Shown piece after piece: positions 8,499 to 17,247 of a stretch of DNA of 64,000 nucleotides. The position numbers were made by a program, and so were the translations under genes. The stretch is from Sphingomonas_B tabacisoli (lineage in GTDB: Bacteria > Pseudomonadota > Alphaproteobacteria > Sphingomonadales > Sphingomonadaceae): contig NZ_JBHUDY010000001.1 of assembly GCF_042678385.1 (NCBI RefSeq), positions 434,001 through 498,000 on the forward strand, written 5' to 3'. The notes below the pieces were generated by a model. That model ran no database searches, was not told the origin of the DNA, and saw only the letters and a list, made by a program, of their open reading frames with translations. The stretch's first letter is position 1. Every line of letters begins with the position of its first letter.

Positions 8499-9806
8499 TC
8501 AGCTCCAGACGAGGTCGTGCGCCGCGCGCGCGGCGGCGATAGCGGTGTGGTCGCGGTAACGGTCGGCGATCACCTGCACCCCGATCGGCAGGCCGTCCGC
8601 GCCTTTGCCGACCGGCACGCTGGTCGCCGGCAGCATCGGGAAGGTGGCGAGGCCGGGCCAGGCGAATTGCGTGGCGAAATGCGTGTCCTCTCCGTCGATA
8701 AGCAACCGACGGTCGGCGAGAGGCGTGTCGTCGTGCGGGAAAGCGGTGGTCGCGAAATTGTGCGCGATCACGGCGTCGAACTGTTCGAACAGCGCCTGCC
8801 ACTGTCGCAGGTTACGCGCCTGGGCGTCGCCGAGCTCGAACCATTCGGCAAGCGTCGGCACCGGGCGGCCGCCCATCGCCGCGCCGCGCGACATGGCGAT
8901 GTTCAGCATGTGCATGTAATTGCGGTGCTGGCGCGACAGGTCGGGGAGCAGGTCGCTGCCATGCTCGACTTTGGCGCCTGCGTTCGCGAAGGCATCGCCG
9001 ACTTTCGTCAGCGCACCCCGCACTTCCGACGAAATCTTCGCTTCCGGATGATCCGCAAGGATCAGGACGCGCCATTCGTCAGGCCCGCGCTTCGGAGCGG
9101 GAAGAACCGGATGATCGGCGAGCAGCTCCAGCGCCGCTGCAAGGTCGTCGGGCTCGCGCGCCAGCGGCCCGCAGACGCCGAGCGCCACCCGCGCGCCGTC
9201 GGTGCCGGGGAAATGATGTCCGGTCGAGGACAGCAGGTCGTAGGTCGGCTTATGGCCCCAGACCCCGTTGAAGGCGGCAGGCGTGCGGATCGAGCCGCCG
9301 ATGTCGGAGCCCAGTTCCAGCGGCACCATCCCGCTGGCCAGCGCGACGGCGGAGCCGCCCGACGATCCCCCTGCCGATCGGCTCTGATCGTGTGAGTTGA
9401 GCGTCCGGCCATAGATCGGGTTGTTCGATTGCAGGTCCGCCAGGCCAACGGGCACGTTGGTCTTGCCGAGAATGACCGCGCCGGCGCGCTTCAGCCGCTG
9501 GACGAGCACGGCATCGCGCTTCGGCATGAAGTCGCGATGCTCGACGAAGCCCCAGCTGGTCGGCAGGCCGACGACGTCGTAGCTTTCCTTGACCGTCATC
9601 GGCACGCCGAGCAGTGGCGCATCCTTTGGCGCCGCGCCGGCATCGATCGCCCGCGCCTGCTCGCGGGCCCGGTCGAAATCCTTGACCACCACCGCATTGA
9701 GCGACGGGTTGAGCTCCTCGATCCGCGCGATCGCCGCTTCGGCCTGTTCGAGCGCGCTGGTCTGGCCCGCGCGCACCGTCGCGGCGGTTTGAAGCGCGCT
9801 CAACAT
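8499..9806 (-). CDS. Amidase signature family protein
   Basis: 435 residues. The Ser-cisSer-Lys triad is visible as K73 in GVPMTVKESYDVVG, S148 in SAGGSSGGSAVALASG and S172 in GSDIGGSIRTPAAFNG. The frame is open for 50 codons upstream, but ATG at 9806 is preferred because those codons encode an unrelated basic stretch and overlap the neighbour. Its start overlaps the end of the serine hydrolase gene by 7 bases, indicating coupling. The family hydrolyses amides. Gln/Glu-tRNA amidotransferase function is unlikely, since the gatB/gatC genes are not adjacent. The physiological substrate is unknown. Confidence 0.87.
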   Translation of the reverse strand: MLSALQTAATVRAGQTSALEQAEAAIARIEELNPSLNAVVVKDFDRAREQARAIDAGAAPKDAPLLGVPMTVKESYDVVGLPTSWGFVEHRDFMPKRDAVLVQRLKRAGAVILGKTNVPVGLADLQSNNPIYGRTLNSHDQSRSAGGSSGGSAVALASGMVPLELGSDIGGSIRTPAAFNGVWGHKPTYDLLSSTGHHFPGTDGARVALGVCGPLAREPDDLAAALELLADHPVLPAPKRGPDEWRVLILADHPEAKISSEVRGALTKVGDAFANAGAKVEHGSDLLPDLSRQHRNYMHMLNIAMSRGAAMGGRPVPTLAEWFELGDAQARNLRQWQALFEQFDAVIAHNFATTAFPHDDTPLADRRLLIDGEDTHFATQFAWPGLATFPMLPATSVPVGKGADGLPIGVQVIADRYRDHTAIAAARAAHDLVWS

Positions 9807-11032
9807 GCCCGGCTTTCCGTGATCGCCGAATAGATCATCGTCTTCAGTTCGCGGCGGACGGGATAAGTGTTGGAGGGGCTGAGCTGGGTCATGAAAATGA
9901 AGATCAGCCGTTCGACCGGATCGATGTGGAAGGCTGTCGAGAACATGCCGCCCCAATAGAATTCGCCGACCGAGCCCGGCACCAGCGTCGGCGCGACGTT
10001 GATCGTCACCGCGAAGCCGAGCCCGAAGCCGACGCCCGCATTGGTCGCCTCGCTGAACAGCGAGCGCGACATGGAGGCGAGGTCCGCGCCGCCCGGCAGA
10101 TGATTGGTCGTCATCAGCGCGATCGTCTTCGGTCCAAGGATGCGGACGCCGTCCAGTTCACCCTTGTTCATCAGCATTGTGCAGAAACGGTGATAGTCGG
10201 CCGCAGTCGAGACCAGTCCGCCGCCGCCGGAGAATTGCGTCGGGGCTTTCGACCAGGCGCTCGCCTCGCCCCGATCGTACATCACTGTGCCCTTTTCCGG
10301 GTGCATGGTGTAGCAATCGGCGAGGCGGTCGGTCTTGCTGCCTGGCACTTGGAAGAAAGTGTCCTCCATGCCGAGCGGCGCGAAGATGCGCTCGCGCAAC
10401 ACCTGGTCGAGCCCCTTGCCCTCGATGCGCTGCACGATCAGGCCGAGAATGTCGGTCGCGACCGAGTAATTCCACGCTTCGCCGGGCGAGAATTCGAGCG
10501 GTATGCCGGCGAGCGTCTTCACAACGCTGTCGAGGTCGTGCTGGCCGTACCAGTCCTCGATCTTAGTGGCGCGATAGGCGGCATCGATGTTGCCGCGATT
10601 CTGGAAGCTGTAGGTGAGGCCGGCGGTGTGGCGGAGCAGGTCCACCATCCGCATTGGCGCGGCGGTCGGTTTGCTCATGAACGGCGCCGAGCCGCCGCCG
10701 CCGTCATAGACGCCAAGGCCCTTCCATTCGGGAATGATCCGATGGACGGGATCGTCGAGCGCGACTTTGCCTTCCTCGACAAGCTGCATGAACGCGACCG
10801 AAGTGACCGGCTTGGTCATCGAGGCGATGCGGAACAGCGTGTCGTTCTGCACGGCGCGGCCGTCGCGCATCTCGCCGAAGTTCGCGAAATGCACAGGCTG
10901 GCCCTCGCGGCTGACGAGAAGTTGCATGCCCTTGAACCGGCCGGGCTTCAGATAGCGTTCCTCGAGAAAACGATCGATCCGCTGCAGCCGTCCGGCGTCC
11001 ATGCCAAGCGTGGCGGGATCGACGGTCTGCAT
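9800..11032 (-). CDS. Beta-lactamase/class C-like serine hydrolase
   Basis: 410 residues. The SxxK motif is S71-M-T-K74 and the second motif is Y189 in AWNYSVATD, as in the class C beta-lactamase/EstB esterase superfamily. No signal peptide is seen, so a cytoplasmic esterase or amidase is more likely than a true beta-lactamase. The start at 11032 is chosen over an upstream in-frame start because an AGGAGA site lies about 10 bases before it. It is the first gene of a minus-strand run with the amidase, two acyl-CoA dehydrogenases and tesB, and diverges from the acyl-CoA ligase gene. Confidence 0.87.
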   Translation of the reverse strand: MQTVDPATLGMDAGRLQRIDRFLEERYLKPGRFKGMQLLVSREGQPVHFANFGEMRDGRAVQNDTLFRIASMTKPVTSVAFMQLVEEGKVALDDPVHRIIPEWKGLGVYDGGGGSAPFMSKPTAAPMRMVDLLRHTAGLTYSFQNRGNIDAAYRATKIEDWYGQHDLDSVVKTLAGIPLEFSPGEAWNYSVATDILGLIVQRIEGKGLDQVLRERIFAPLGMEDTFFQVPGSKTDRLADCYTMHPEKGTVMYDRGEASAWSKAPTQFSGGGGLVSTAADYHRFCTMLMNKGELDGVRILGPKTIALMTTNHLPGGADLASMSRSLFSEATNAGVGFGLGFAVTINVAPTLVPGSVGEFYWGGMFSTAFHIDPVERLIFIFMTQLSPSNTYPVRRELKTMIYSAITESRAC

Positions 11033-11148
11033 GGGGCTCGCTCTCCTTGTTTTCGAGGGCCGGCTTATCGCCTTGAGGTATCCCCAAATCAACAATATCC
11101 CGCAGAAAAGCGCGGTTTTTGGAAGGCCGCGGGGCAGGAGAGAGACTG

Positions 11149-12864
11149 ATGGCCGACGCGGACGCTACGGCATGGCCGCGCATGTCGTTGAGCGAGGCTC
11201 AGGCGCTTTTGTGCGCGCCGGGCCAGCGATTCGAAATGGAGACGGTTTCCGTTCGGGGCGTGCCGACTCGCGCGTGGAAAAATGCGCCGCCGAACCTGCG
11301 CGCGCTGGTCGAACTGAGCCGCGCGCATGGCGATCGGCTGGCGACGATTCTGGAAGAGGACCGGGTCAGTTTCGAAGCGCAGTATCGCGCCATCGCGGCG
11401 CTGGCGCGGGCGCTGGAAGCGCGCGGGATCGGCAAGGGCGATCGGGTCGCGACCGCGATGCGGAACCTGCCGGAATGGGTGGTGAGCTTCTTCGCGATCA
11501 CCAGCCTGGGCGCAATCGCAGTGCCGCTGAATGCCTGGTGGACGGGGCCGGAGCTTGAGTACGGTCTGAAGGACTCCGGCGCGACGCTGTTGATCGCCGA
11601 CGCCCCGCGCTGGGAACGGATCGCGCCGTTCCGCGGCGCCTTACCCGATCTCGAAACCGTCATCGTCGCTCGTGCGGACTCGGCGCCTGAGGGCACCGAA
11701 GCGCTGGAAGCGATCATCGGCACGCCGAACGATTGGACGAGCCTGCCTGACGATTCCCTACCCGCCGTGCCGCTCGACACCGACGACGACGCGACGATCT
11801 TCTACACCAGTGGCACGACCGGCGCGCCGAAGGGCGCGCTCGGCACGCATCGCAACCTCGTCACCAACATCCTGTCCGGAGGCTACAACGCCGCGCGTTC
11901 TTTCTTGCGCCGCGGCGAGGCGCCGCCCGCGCCCGAGCCCAAGGTGTTCCTGACCGTCATCCCGCTGTTCCACGTCACCGCCTGCTCGGCGACGCTGATG
12001 GGCGCGATGGCCACCGGCCACACGCTGATCTTCATGCGCAAATGGGATGCGGTGGAGGCAATGGGGATCATCGAGCGCGAGCGGGTGAACATCACCGGCG
12101 GCGTGCCCACGATCGCGTGGCAATTGCTCGAACATCCCGATCGCGCGAAGTTCGATCTCTCCAGCCTGGAAGCGATCGCCTATGGCGGCGCGCCCTCCGC
12201 GCCCGAGCTGGTGCGGCGCATTCGCGAGGAGTTCGGTGCGCTGCCCGGCAACGGCTGGGGCATGACCGAGACGATGGCGACCGTCACCGGCATTTCCGCC
12301 GAGGATTATCTGCACCGCCCCGACAGCGCCGGACCCGCTGTGCCGGTCGCCGATCTGGAAATCCGCGCCGATGACGGTGTGACCGTGCTGCCGGTGGGCA
12401 CGGTCGGCGAGCTCTGGTCGCGCGGGCCGATGATCGTGCGCGGATACTGGAACAAGCCCGAGGCAACGGCGCAGACCTTTATCGACGGCTGGGTCCGCAC
12501 CGGCGACCTCGCCCGGCTAGATGACGAAGGCTTCCTGTTCATCGTCGATCGCGCCAAGGACGTTATCATCCGCGGCGGCGAGAACATCTATTCGGCCGAG
12601 GTCGAGAACGTCCTCTACGCCCACCCGGCGGTCACCGACGCTGCGCTGATCGGCCTGCCGCACAAGACCTTGGGGGAAGAGCCGGCAGCGGTCGTGCATC
12701 TCGCGCCCGGCGAGCGGGCGACCGAAGCCGAGCTTCAGGACTGGGTGCGCGCGCGGCTTGCGCCCTTCAAGGTGCCGGTGCGGATCGCGTTCGTGCCCGA
12801 GACCTTGCCGCGCAACGCCAACGGCAAGATCCTGAAGCGCGAGCTGAAAGCGCTGTTCGCCTGA
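11149..12864 (+). CDS. Class I adenylate-forming acyl-CoA ligase
   Basis: 571 residues. The phosphate-binding loop YTSGTTGAPKG is near residues 218-228, followed by NGWGMTETMATVTG, GWVRTGDLARLDDEGF and the hinge DRAKDVIIRGGENIY. The C-terminus has the PRNANGKILKRELK lysine that adenylates the carboxylate. ATG at 11149 has a CAGGAGAG site; a TTG ten codons upstream is in frame but lacks a better site. It probably activates the acid later oxidised by the divergently encoded acyl-CoA dehydrogenases. Chain length cannot be told from sequence. Confidence 0.9.
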   Translation: MADADATAWPRMSLSEAQALLCAPGQRFEMETVSVRGVPTRAWKNAPPNLRALVELSRAHGDRLATILEEDRVSFEAQYRAIAALARALEARGIGKGDRVATAMRNLPEWVVSFFAITSLGAIAVPLNAWWTGPELEYGLKDSGATLLIADAPRWERIAPFRGALPDLETVIVARADSAPEGTEALEAIIGTPNDWTSLPDDSLPAVPLDTDDDATIFYTSGTTGAPKGALGTHRNLVTNILSGGYNAARSFLRRGEAPPAPEPKVFLTVIPLFHVTACSATLMGAMATGHTLIFMRKWDAVEAMGIIERERVNITGGVPTIAWQLLEHPDRAKFDLSSLEAIAYGGAPSAPELVRRIREEFGALPGNGWGMTETMATVTGISAEDYLHRPDSAGPAVPVADLEIRADDGVTVLPVGTVGELWSRGPMIVRGYWNKPEATAQTFIDGWVRTGDLARLDDEGFLFIVDRAKDVIIRGGENIYSAEVENVLYAHPAVTDAALIGLPHKTLGEEPAAVVHLAPGERATEAELQDWVRARLAPFKVPVRIAFVPETLPRNANGKILKRELKALFA

Positions 12865-12867
12865 CGC

Positions 12868-13785
12868 TCAGGCGGCGCGGGTCAGCGACAGGAACACGTC
12901 CTCCAGGTCCGCTTCCTTGGTGGAAACGTCGACGATGCCGAGTCCGGCTTCGGTGACGGCCGCCAGCACTTCGCCCGCGTTCACCTTGGCTTTGGAATAG
13001 GTGATCTGAAGGACGCGGCTGCCTTTCAGCACGATCTTTTCGAAGCAGGCCGCGGCGGGCGGCACGTCGAGGTCGCGGTCGACGGTCACTTCGACCAATT
13101 TCTCTTGGGCCTTGTTGACCAGCTCGCGCGTCGGCTCGTTGGCGATCAGCCGGCCGTGATTGATGATCGCGATCCGGTCGCACAGCTCCTCGGCTTCTTC
13201 CAGATAGTGGGTGGTAAGCACCACCGTCACGCCCTGCTCGTTCAGCTCGCGCACATAGGCCCAGAGCTGTTGGCGGAGCTCGATGTCGACGCCGGCGGTC
13301 GGCTCGTCGAGCACGAGCACGGGCGGCGAGTGAACCATTGCCTTGGCGACCAGCAGCCGCCGCTTCATGCCGCCCGAAAGCGTGCGCGCATAAGCGTCCT
13401 TCTTGTCCTCCAGATGGACGGCCCGCAGCAATTCGAGCGACTTCCGTTCCGGCTTCGGCACGCCATAGAGCCCGGCGAACAATTCGAGCGTCTCGAAGGG
13501 GGTGAAGAAGGGGTCGAACACGATCTCCTGCGGCACGATGCCGATCGAAGCCTTGGCGTTCCGCGGACGTTCGTCGATGTCGAAGCCCCAGATCGACGCG
13601 CTGCCGCTGGTCTTCATCACCATGCCGGACAGGATATTGATCAGTGTCGACTTGCCGGCGCCGTTGGGCCCGAGCAGCCCGAAAATCTGCCCGCGCGGCA
13701 CGTCGAACGTGACGCCGTCGAGCGCGCGCTTGCCTCCCTTGTACGTCTTGGCGAGCTCGCGGATCGAAATGGCGGCGTCGGTCAT
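12868..13785 (-). CDS. ABC transporter ATP-binding protein (YadG/DrrA-like)
   Basis: 305 residues. Walker A is GPNGAGKST (39-47), the ABC signature LSGGM (136-140), Walker B VLVLDEPTAG (D160/E161) and the switch histidine TTHYLEEAEELCDR. The C-terminal extension of about 80 residues is typical of ABC-2 exporters of the DrrA/YadG/NodI type. No membrane permease gene is next to it on either side, so its partner must be encoded elsewhere. The gene converges on the ligase gene with 3 bases between stops. Confidence 0.9.
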   Translation of the reverse strand: MTDAAISIRELAKTYKGGKRALDGVTFDVPRGQIFGLLGPNGAGKSTLINILSGMVMKTSGSASIWGFDIDERPRNAKASIGIVPQEIVFDPFFTPFETLELFAGLYGVPKPERKSLELLRAVHLEDKKDAYARTLSGGMKRRLLVAKAMVHSPPVLVLDEPTAGVDIELRQQLWAYVRELNEQGVTVVLTTHYLEEAEELCDRIAIINHGRLIANEPTRELVNKAQEKLVEVTVDRDLDVPPAAACFEKIVLKGSRVLQITYSKAKVNAGEVLAAVTEAGLGIVDVSTKEADLEDVFLSLTRAA

Positions 13786-13846
13786 GTCTTCGCGTTAGCC
13801 GGGAAGGGCTGGAAAGGGCAACGCACCATTGCTAACAGCCCGCACC

Positions 13847-14050
13847 ATGATCCCGCCGCCCGAGACTTTCCGCGTATCTTCCCGCCGTGTCGCCTGTGAC
13901 GGCTCGGGGCACGGCATCGACCCGGCGCTGGGCCATCCGCGCGTCTATATCGAGATTGACGAGCGCGGGTTCGGCGAATGCGGCTATTGCGACCGGCGCT
14001 TCGTGCTCGCGGGCGGCCCGGCGGATGGGCCTTCCCTGGCCGACTACTAG
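13847..14050 (+). CDS. CHCC zinc-finger domain protein (NDUFS6-like)
   Basis: 67 residues. C17 in VACDG, H30 in LGHPRVYIEI, and C45/C48 in ECGYCDRRFVL match the zf-CHCC family, the domain found in mitochondrial complex I subunit NDUFS6. Free-standing versions are common in alphaproteobacteria and are thought to bind zinc. ATG at 13847 is preferred; a TTG six codons upstream is in frame. No strong ribosome-binding site is present. The gene is divergent from the ABC ATPase and precedes tldD by 16 bases. Confidence 0.8.
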   Translation: MIPPPETFRVSSRRVACDGSGHGIDPALGHPRVYIEIDERGFGECGYCDRRFVLAGGPADGPSLADY

Positions 14051-14066
14051 TTCTATATCGGAGGGG

Positions 14067-15497
14067 ATGACTCTCCCCGCCGATCCGCGCGCCTGGCTCT
14101 ACCGGGCCGATCTCGATCCCGACACCGCCCTGAAACTCACCGCCGACGCGCTGAAAAGCTGCGACGATGGCGAGCTGTATCTTCAGTATCAGACATCGGA
14201 GAGCTTCGGCTTCGACGATGGCCGGCTGAAGACGGCCGACTACAACACCACGGCCGGTTTCGGCCTGCGCGGCGTGTCGGGTGAGATGACCGCCTTCGCG
14301 CACGCGAACGAGATTAGCGCCGCCGCGATTCGGCGGGCGGCTGGGACGATGCAGTTGCTGGATCCCGCCATGGGCCAGCTCGCGCCGCCGCCGCAACGGA
14401 GCAATCGCCACCTCTATACCGCCGACGATCCGCTGGCCTTGGTTCCGTTCGCCGAGAAAGTGGCGCTGTGCCAGACGATCGACGCCGCCGCCCGCGCGCG
14501 TGATCCGCGCGTGGCGCAGGTCTCGGTTAGCCTGTCGGGCTCATGGAGCGTGATCGAGATCGTGCGTCCCGATGGCTTCGTCGCGCAGGATATCCGGCCG
14601 CTCGTCCGCTTGAACATTTCGATCGTGGTCGAGCAGAACGGCCGGCGCGAGACCGGCTCCTACGGCATGGGCGGTCGGTATCTCTATGGCCGGTTGTTCG
14701 AAGACGCCGCGTGGCAGCGGGGCATCGACATCGCGCTCAATCAAGCGCTGGTGAACCTTGAATCCGTCGCGGCGCCCGCCGGCGAAATGACGGTTGTGTG
14801 CGGCCCAGGCTGGCCGGGCGTGCTGCTGCACGAAGCGATCGGGCACGGCCTGGAAGGCGATTTCAACCGCAAGGGCACGTCCGCTTTCTCCGGCCGCATC
14901 GGCGAGCGTGTTGCCGCACCGGGCGTGACCGTGGTGGACGACGGCTCCATTCTGGACCGCCGCGGTTCGCTCAGCATCGATGACGAGGGCACGCCAACGC
15001 GCGAGACCGTGCTGATCGAGGATGGCATCCTGAAAGGCTATATGCAGGACCGGCTGAACGCCCGGCTGATGGGCGTTGCGCCCACCGGCAATGGCCGCCG
15101 CCAGTCCTATGCCCATGCGCCGATGCCGCGTATGACGAACACCTTCATGAAGGCCGGCAACGACAATCCCGACGAGATGATCGCGCGTGCCGGCACCGGC
15201 ATCTACGCCAAGAGCTTCGGCGGCGGGCAGGTCGATATCGTCTCGGGCAAGTTCGTCTTTTCGTGCACCGAGGCCTACCGGATCGAGAACGGCAAGCTCG
15301 GCGCCCCGATCAAGGGCGCGACGCTGATCGGCGACGGCCCGACCGTGCTGACCAAGGTGCGCGCGGTCGGCACCGATTTTGCGCTCGACGAAGGCGTCGG
15401 CATGTGCGGCAAGGGCGGGCAGAGTGTCCCAGCCGGCGTCGGCCAGCCGAGCCTGCTGATCGAGGGACTGACGGTCGGCGGAACGGCGACCGCCTGA
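14067..15497 (+). CDS. tldD: TldD metalloprotease
   Basis: 476 residues, matching TldD. The zinc motif is HEAIGHGLEGD, with His at about 255 and 260 (HExxxH), and the C-terminus GMCGKGGQSVPAGVGQPSLL is the conserved TldD tail. TldD partners PmbA/TldE in a heterodimer that degrades or trims peptides; pmbA is not seen here. ATG at 14067 follows a GGAGGGG site at short spacing. The frame is open upstream, but that part overlaps the zinc-finger gene. A second, truncated and diverged copy of the last 88 codons lies at 16158-16422. Confidence 0.93.
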   Translation: MTLPADPRAWLYRADLDPDTALKLTADALKSCDDGELYLQYQTSESFGFDDGRLKTADYNTTAGFGLRGVSGEMTAFAHANEISAAAIRRAAGTMQLLDPAMGQLAPPPQRSNRHLYTADDPLALVPFAEKVALCQTIDAAARARDPRVAQVSVSLSGSWSVIEIVRPDGFVAQDIRPLVRLNISIVVEQNGRRETGSYGMGGRYLYGRLFEDAAWQRGIDIALNQALVNLESVAAPAGEMTVVCGPGWPGVLLHEAIGHGLEGDFNRKGTSAFSGRIGERVAAPGVTVVDDGSILDRRGSLSIDDEGTPTRETVLIEDGILKGYMQDRLNARLMGVAPTGNGRRQSYAHAPMPRMTNTFMKAGNDNPDEMIARAGTGIYAKSFGGGQVDIVSGKFVFSCTEAYRIENGKLGAPIKGATLIGDGPTVLTKVRAVGTDFALDEGVGMCGKGGQSVPAGVGQPSLLIEGLTVGGTATA

Positions 15498-15514
15498 CGC
15501 GGCTGCCGAGCGGC

Positions 15515-16009
15515 TTAGTGTTCCAAAGCTGCCCGCGCCGGGCGCAGCACACGCCAGCCGGTGAACAGCACCGCAAGCAGCACCACGGCCTGGGTGGCGA
15601 GGACGGCCGGCTCGGCGCCGGTCGGCGCAATGGCTTGGAGCGGCGGGATCTTCTGATAGCTCTGCACCACCAGCACGACCATGTTTAGATATTGGGCCGC
15701 GAGCGCCGTCAGCAGGTAGACAGCGCGCAAGCGACCGCCGAGCTTCCGGCCGTAAAGTGCATAGAGTGCCACTGCGAGCAGCAGCAGCGAGACGACGCCG
15801 AAGAGGAAGGGCGGCCCGATCGGCTTCGGTGGGAACATGAAGCCGGTGACGCTGGTCAGGATCGTGAAGACCAGGAACAGCGTGTTCACGCCTCCCAGCC
15901 AACGGCCGCCGAGCAGGCCTGCGAAGAAGATCACACCCGCGGCGATGCCGATCAGGCTGATACCGGTGTGAAGCGCCGTGAACGCGGCAAGCGAAAGTCC
16001 GAGAAGCAT
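15515..16009 (-). CDS. Multi-pass membrane protein, unknown function
   Basis: 164 residues with about five hydrophobic helices, for example LIGIAAGVIFFAGLLGG, LFLVFTILTSVTGFMF, LFGVVSLLLLAVALYALYG and AVVLLAVLFTGWRVL. ATG at 16009 begins the first helix and is preceded on the minus strand by GGGGACGAG; the longer open frame upstream is not plausible as protein. It converges on tldD. The family is not recognised. It sits between intact tldD and the copied glycosyltransferase tail, so it may have arrived with the recombination event seen at 16087-16422. Confidence 0.75.
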   Translation of the reverse strand: MLLGLSLAAFTALHTGISLIGIAAGVIFFAGLLGGRWLGGVNTLFLVFTILTSVTGFMFPPKPIGPPFLFGVVSLLLLAVALYALYGRKLGGRLRAVYLLTALAAQYLNMVVLVVQSYQKIPPLQAIAPTGAEPAVLATQAVVLLAVLFTGWRVLRPARAALEH

Positions 16010-16086
16010 GGCTCGTCCCCCGTTGTTCGCCCGATCAGAGGATTGTCTGCGGGCCGCCGCTAGTCCGTTGATGAGCCGTAACGAGG

Positions 16087-16160
16087 CTAGGTCGCCTTGA
16101 CCCGTCCGCTGCGTTCCAGCTTGCCCCAGCCGACGCGTGGGCCGCGAATGGCGGCGGCGG
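16087..16160 (-). pseudogene. Copied 3' tail of the GH18/NodB/GT2 gene
   Basis: The minus strand encodes AAAIRGPRVGWGKLERSGRVKAT and a stop, matching the last 23 residues of the protein encoded at 17248-20589 except the final residue (Thr for Ala). Within the coding part two further base differences are synonymous (Arg and Pro codons). The match ends at a GGCGGCGGCG run, exactly where the copied tldD tail begins. No start or upstream coding sequence remains. Confidence 0.88.
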
Positions 16161-16422
16161 GCAGGTGGATATCGTCTCGGGCAAGTTCGTGTTTTCCTGC
16201 ACCGAGGCCTATCGGATCGAGAACGGCAAGCTCGGTGCGCCGATAAAGGGCGCAACCCTGATCGGCGACGGCCCGACCGTGCTGACCAAAGTCCGCGCGA
16301 TCGGCACCGACTTTGCGCTCGACGAAGGCGTGGGCATGTGCGGACAGAGCGTGCCGGCCGGCGTGGGCCAGCCTAGCCTGCTGATCGAAGGGCTGACGGT
16401 TGGCGGAACCGCGACGGCCTGA
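16158..16422 (+). pseudogene. Truncated second copy of tldD (last 88 codons)
   Basis: From about GQVDIVSGKFVFSC to GGTATA and a TGA, this stretch reads in frame like the end of intact tldD (15222-15497). Counting codon by codon gives about two dozen base differences; only one changes an amino acid (Val to Ile), and nine bases are missing in frame (Lys-Gly-Gly of GMCGKGGQSV). The zinc motif is absent, so it cannot be an active protease. It is fused head-on to the copied glycosyltransferase tail. Confidence 0.9.
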
Positions 16423-16429
16423 CATCCGT

Positions 16430-16542
16430 CCCACTTCGATACACGTAATATATGGCCATATGTGACGCTACGGAAACGTGCTAAATAGCCTATCAGGGTC
16501 GTCATATAAGAAATTATATTTCTTGTGCCTGAGGGGGTTATA
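16430..16542 (+). promoter_or_regulatory. AT-rich leader/promoter region of the PEP-CTERM gene
   Basis: This stretch is far richer in A and T than its surroundings. It contains a perfect 12-base palindrome ATATGGCCATAT (16450-16461) and an inverted repeat with arms AAGAAAT and ATTTCTT around TAT (16508-16524), followed by a GAGGGGG ribosome-binding site. It probably holds the promoter and operator of the next gene; no sigma-54 type element was recognised. Confidence 0.5.
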
Positions 16543-17196
16543 ATGGTCAGACGAGTCGGAATGGCCGCGTTGGCGGCCGCTCTTGCGTCGGCTCCGTTAC
16601 CTGCAGCCGCCGCCACTTACGCGCCAGTCGGTCCGCAACAGAACGTCGCGCTGGCGACTGTGCTGGGCGGCGGATGGACGCTGTGCTACCAGAAAACGAT
16701 GAGCGTTGGGCTTGGCGCCAGCGCGCTCGATGAGCTCGCAGCATGCGGCGCGCCGGGCAAAAACGTGATGCTGGCCGGCCGTCAGACCGGCAGCGACACG
16801 CTGTTGCTTCTCGCGCAGGCGCCCTATGCGGACGTGACGTTCAACACCGGTGCGGCCGATAACGGCGTCACTCACGCGGCCAACGGCTCCGAATGGTATT
16901 ATTCGGACAATTGGAGCTGGGGCTATGCCGGAGCCGGCCAGGCGGTTCGCAAATTCGAGTGCGACACCAATGCCGGGCCGCTGCGCATGTGCCTGCACAC
17001 GCTGGCGAGCGGCGTCGGCGGCTTTCGGATCGGCGACAATACCGGGCTGAACAACAGCGTCGATTTCGAGAAGCTGATCTTCGTCGACAATGGTGGCGGG
17101 GGCGTTCCGGAACCGGCGACCTGGGCCATGATGCTAGCGGGCTTCGGCCTGCTCGGCTTCGCCGCACGGCGTCGCATTTCGGTCGCTTACGCCTGA
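16543..17196 (+). CDS. PEP-CTERM sorting-domain protein
   Basis: 217 residues. It has a signal peptide (MVRRVGMAALAAALASA, then cleavage near AAA-TYAPV), an extracellular body of about 160 residues with four or five cysteines, and a C-terminal PEP-CTERM anchor: VPEPATWAMM, a hydrophobic helix and a basic end ARRR. Such proteins are processed by exosortase and usually go with exopolysaccharide production. No exosortase gene is in the window. The neighbouring polysaccharide deacetylase/glycosyltransferase fits an envelope or biofilm role. ATG at 16543 follows a GAGGGGG site. Confidence 0.88.
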   Translation: MVRRVGMAALAAALASAPLPAAAATYAPVGPQQNVALATVLGGGWTLCYQKTMSVGLGASALDELAACGAPGKNVMLAGRQTGSDTLLLLAQAPYADVTFNTGAADNGVTHAANGSEWYYSDNWSWGYAGAGQAVRKFECDTNAGPLRMCLHTLASGVGGFRIGDNTGLNNSVDFEKLIFVDNGGGGVPEPATWAMMLAGFGLLGFAARRRISVAYA

Positions 17197-17247
17197 TCCA
17201 AGGCTTTGCGGGAGGCGTTGCCGGAGTTTCCGGCCACGCCTTCTTGT

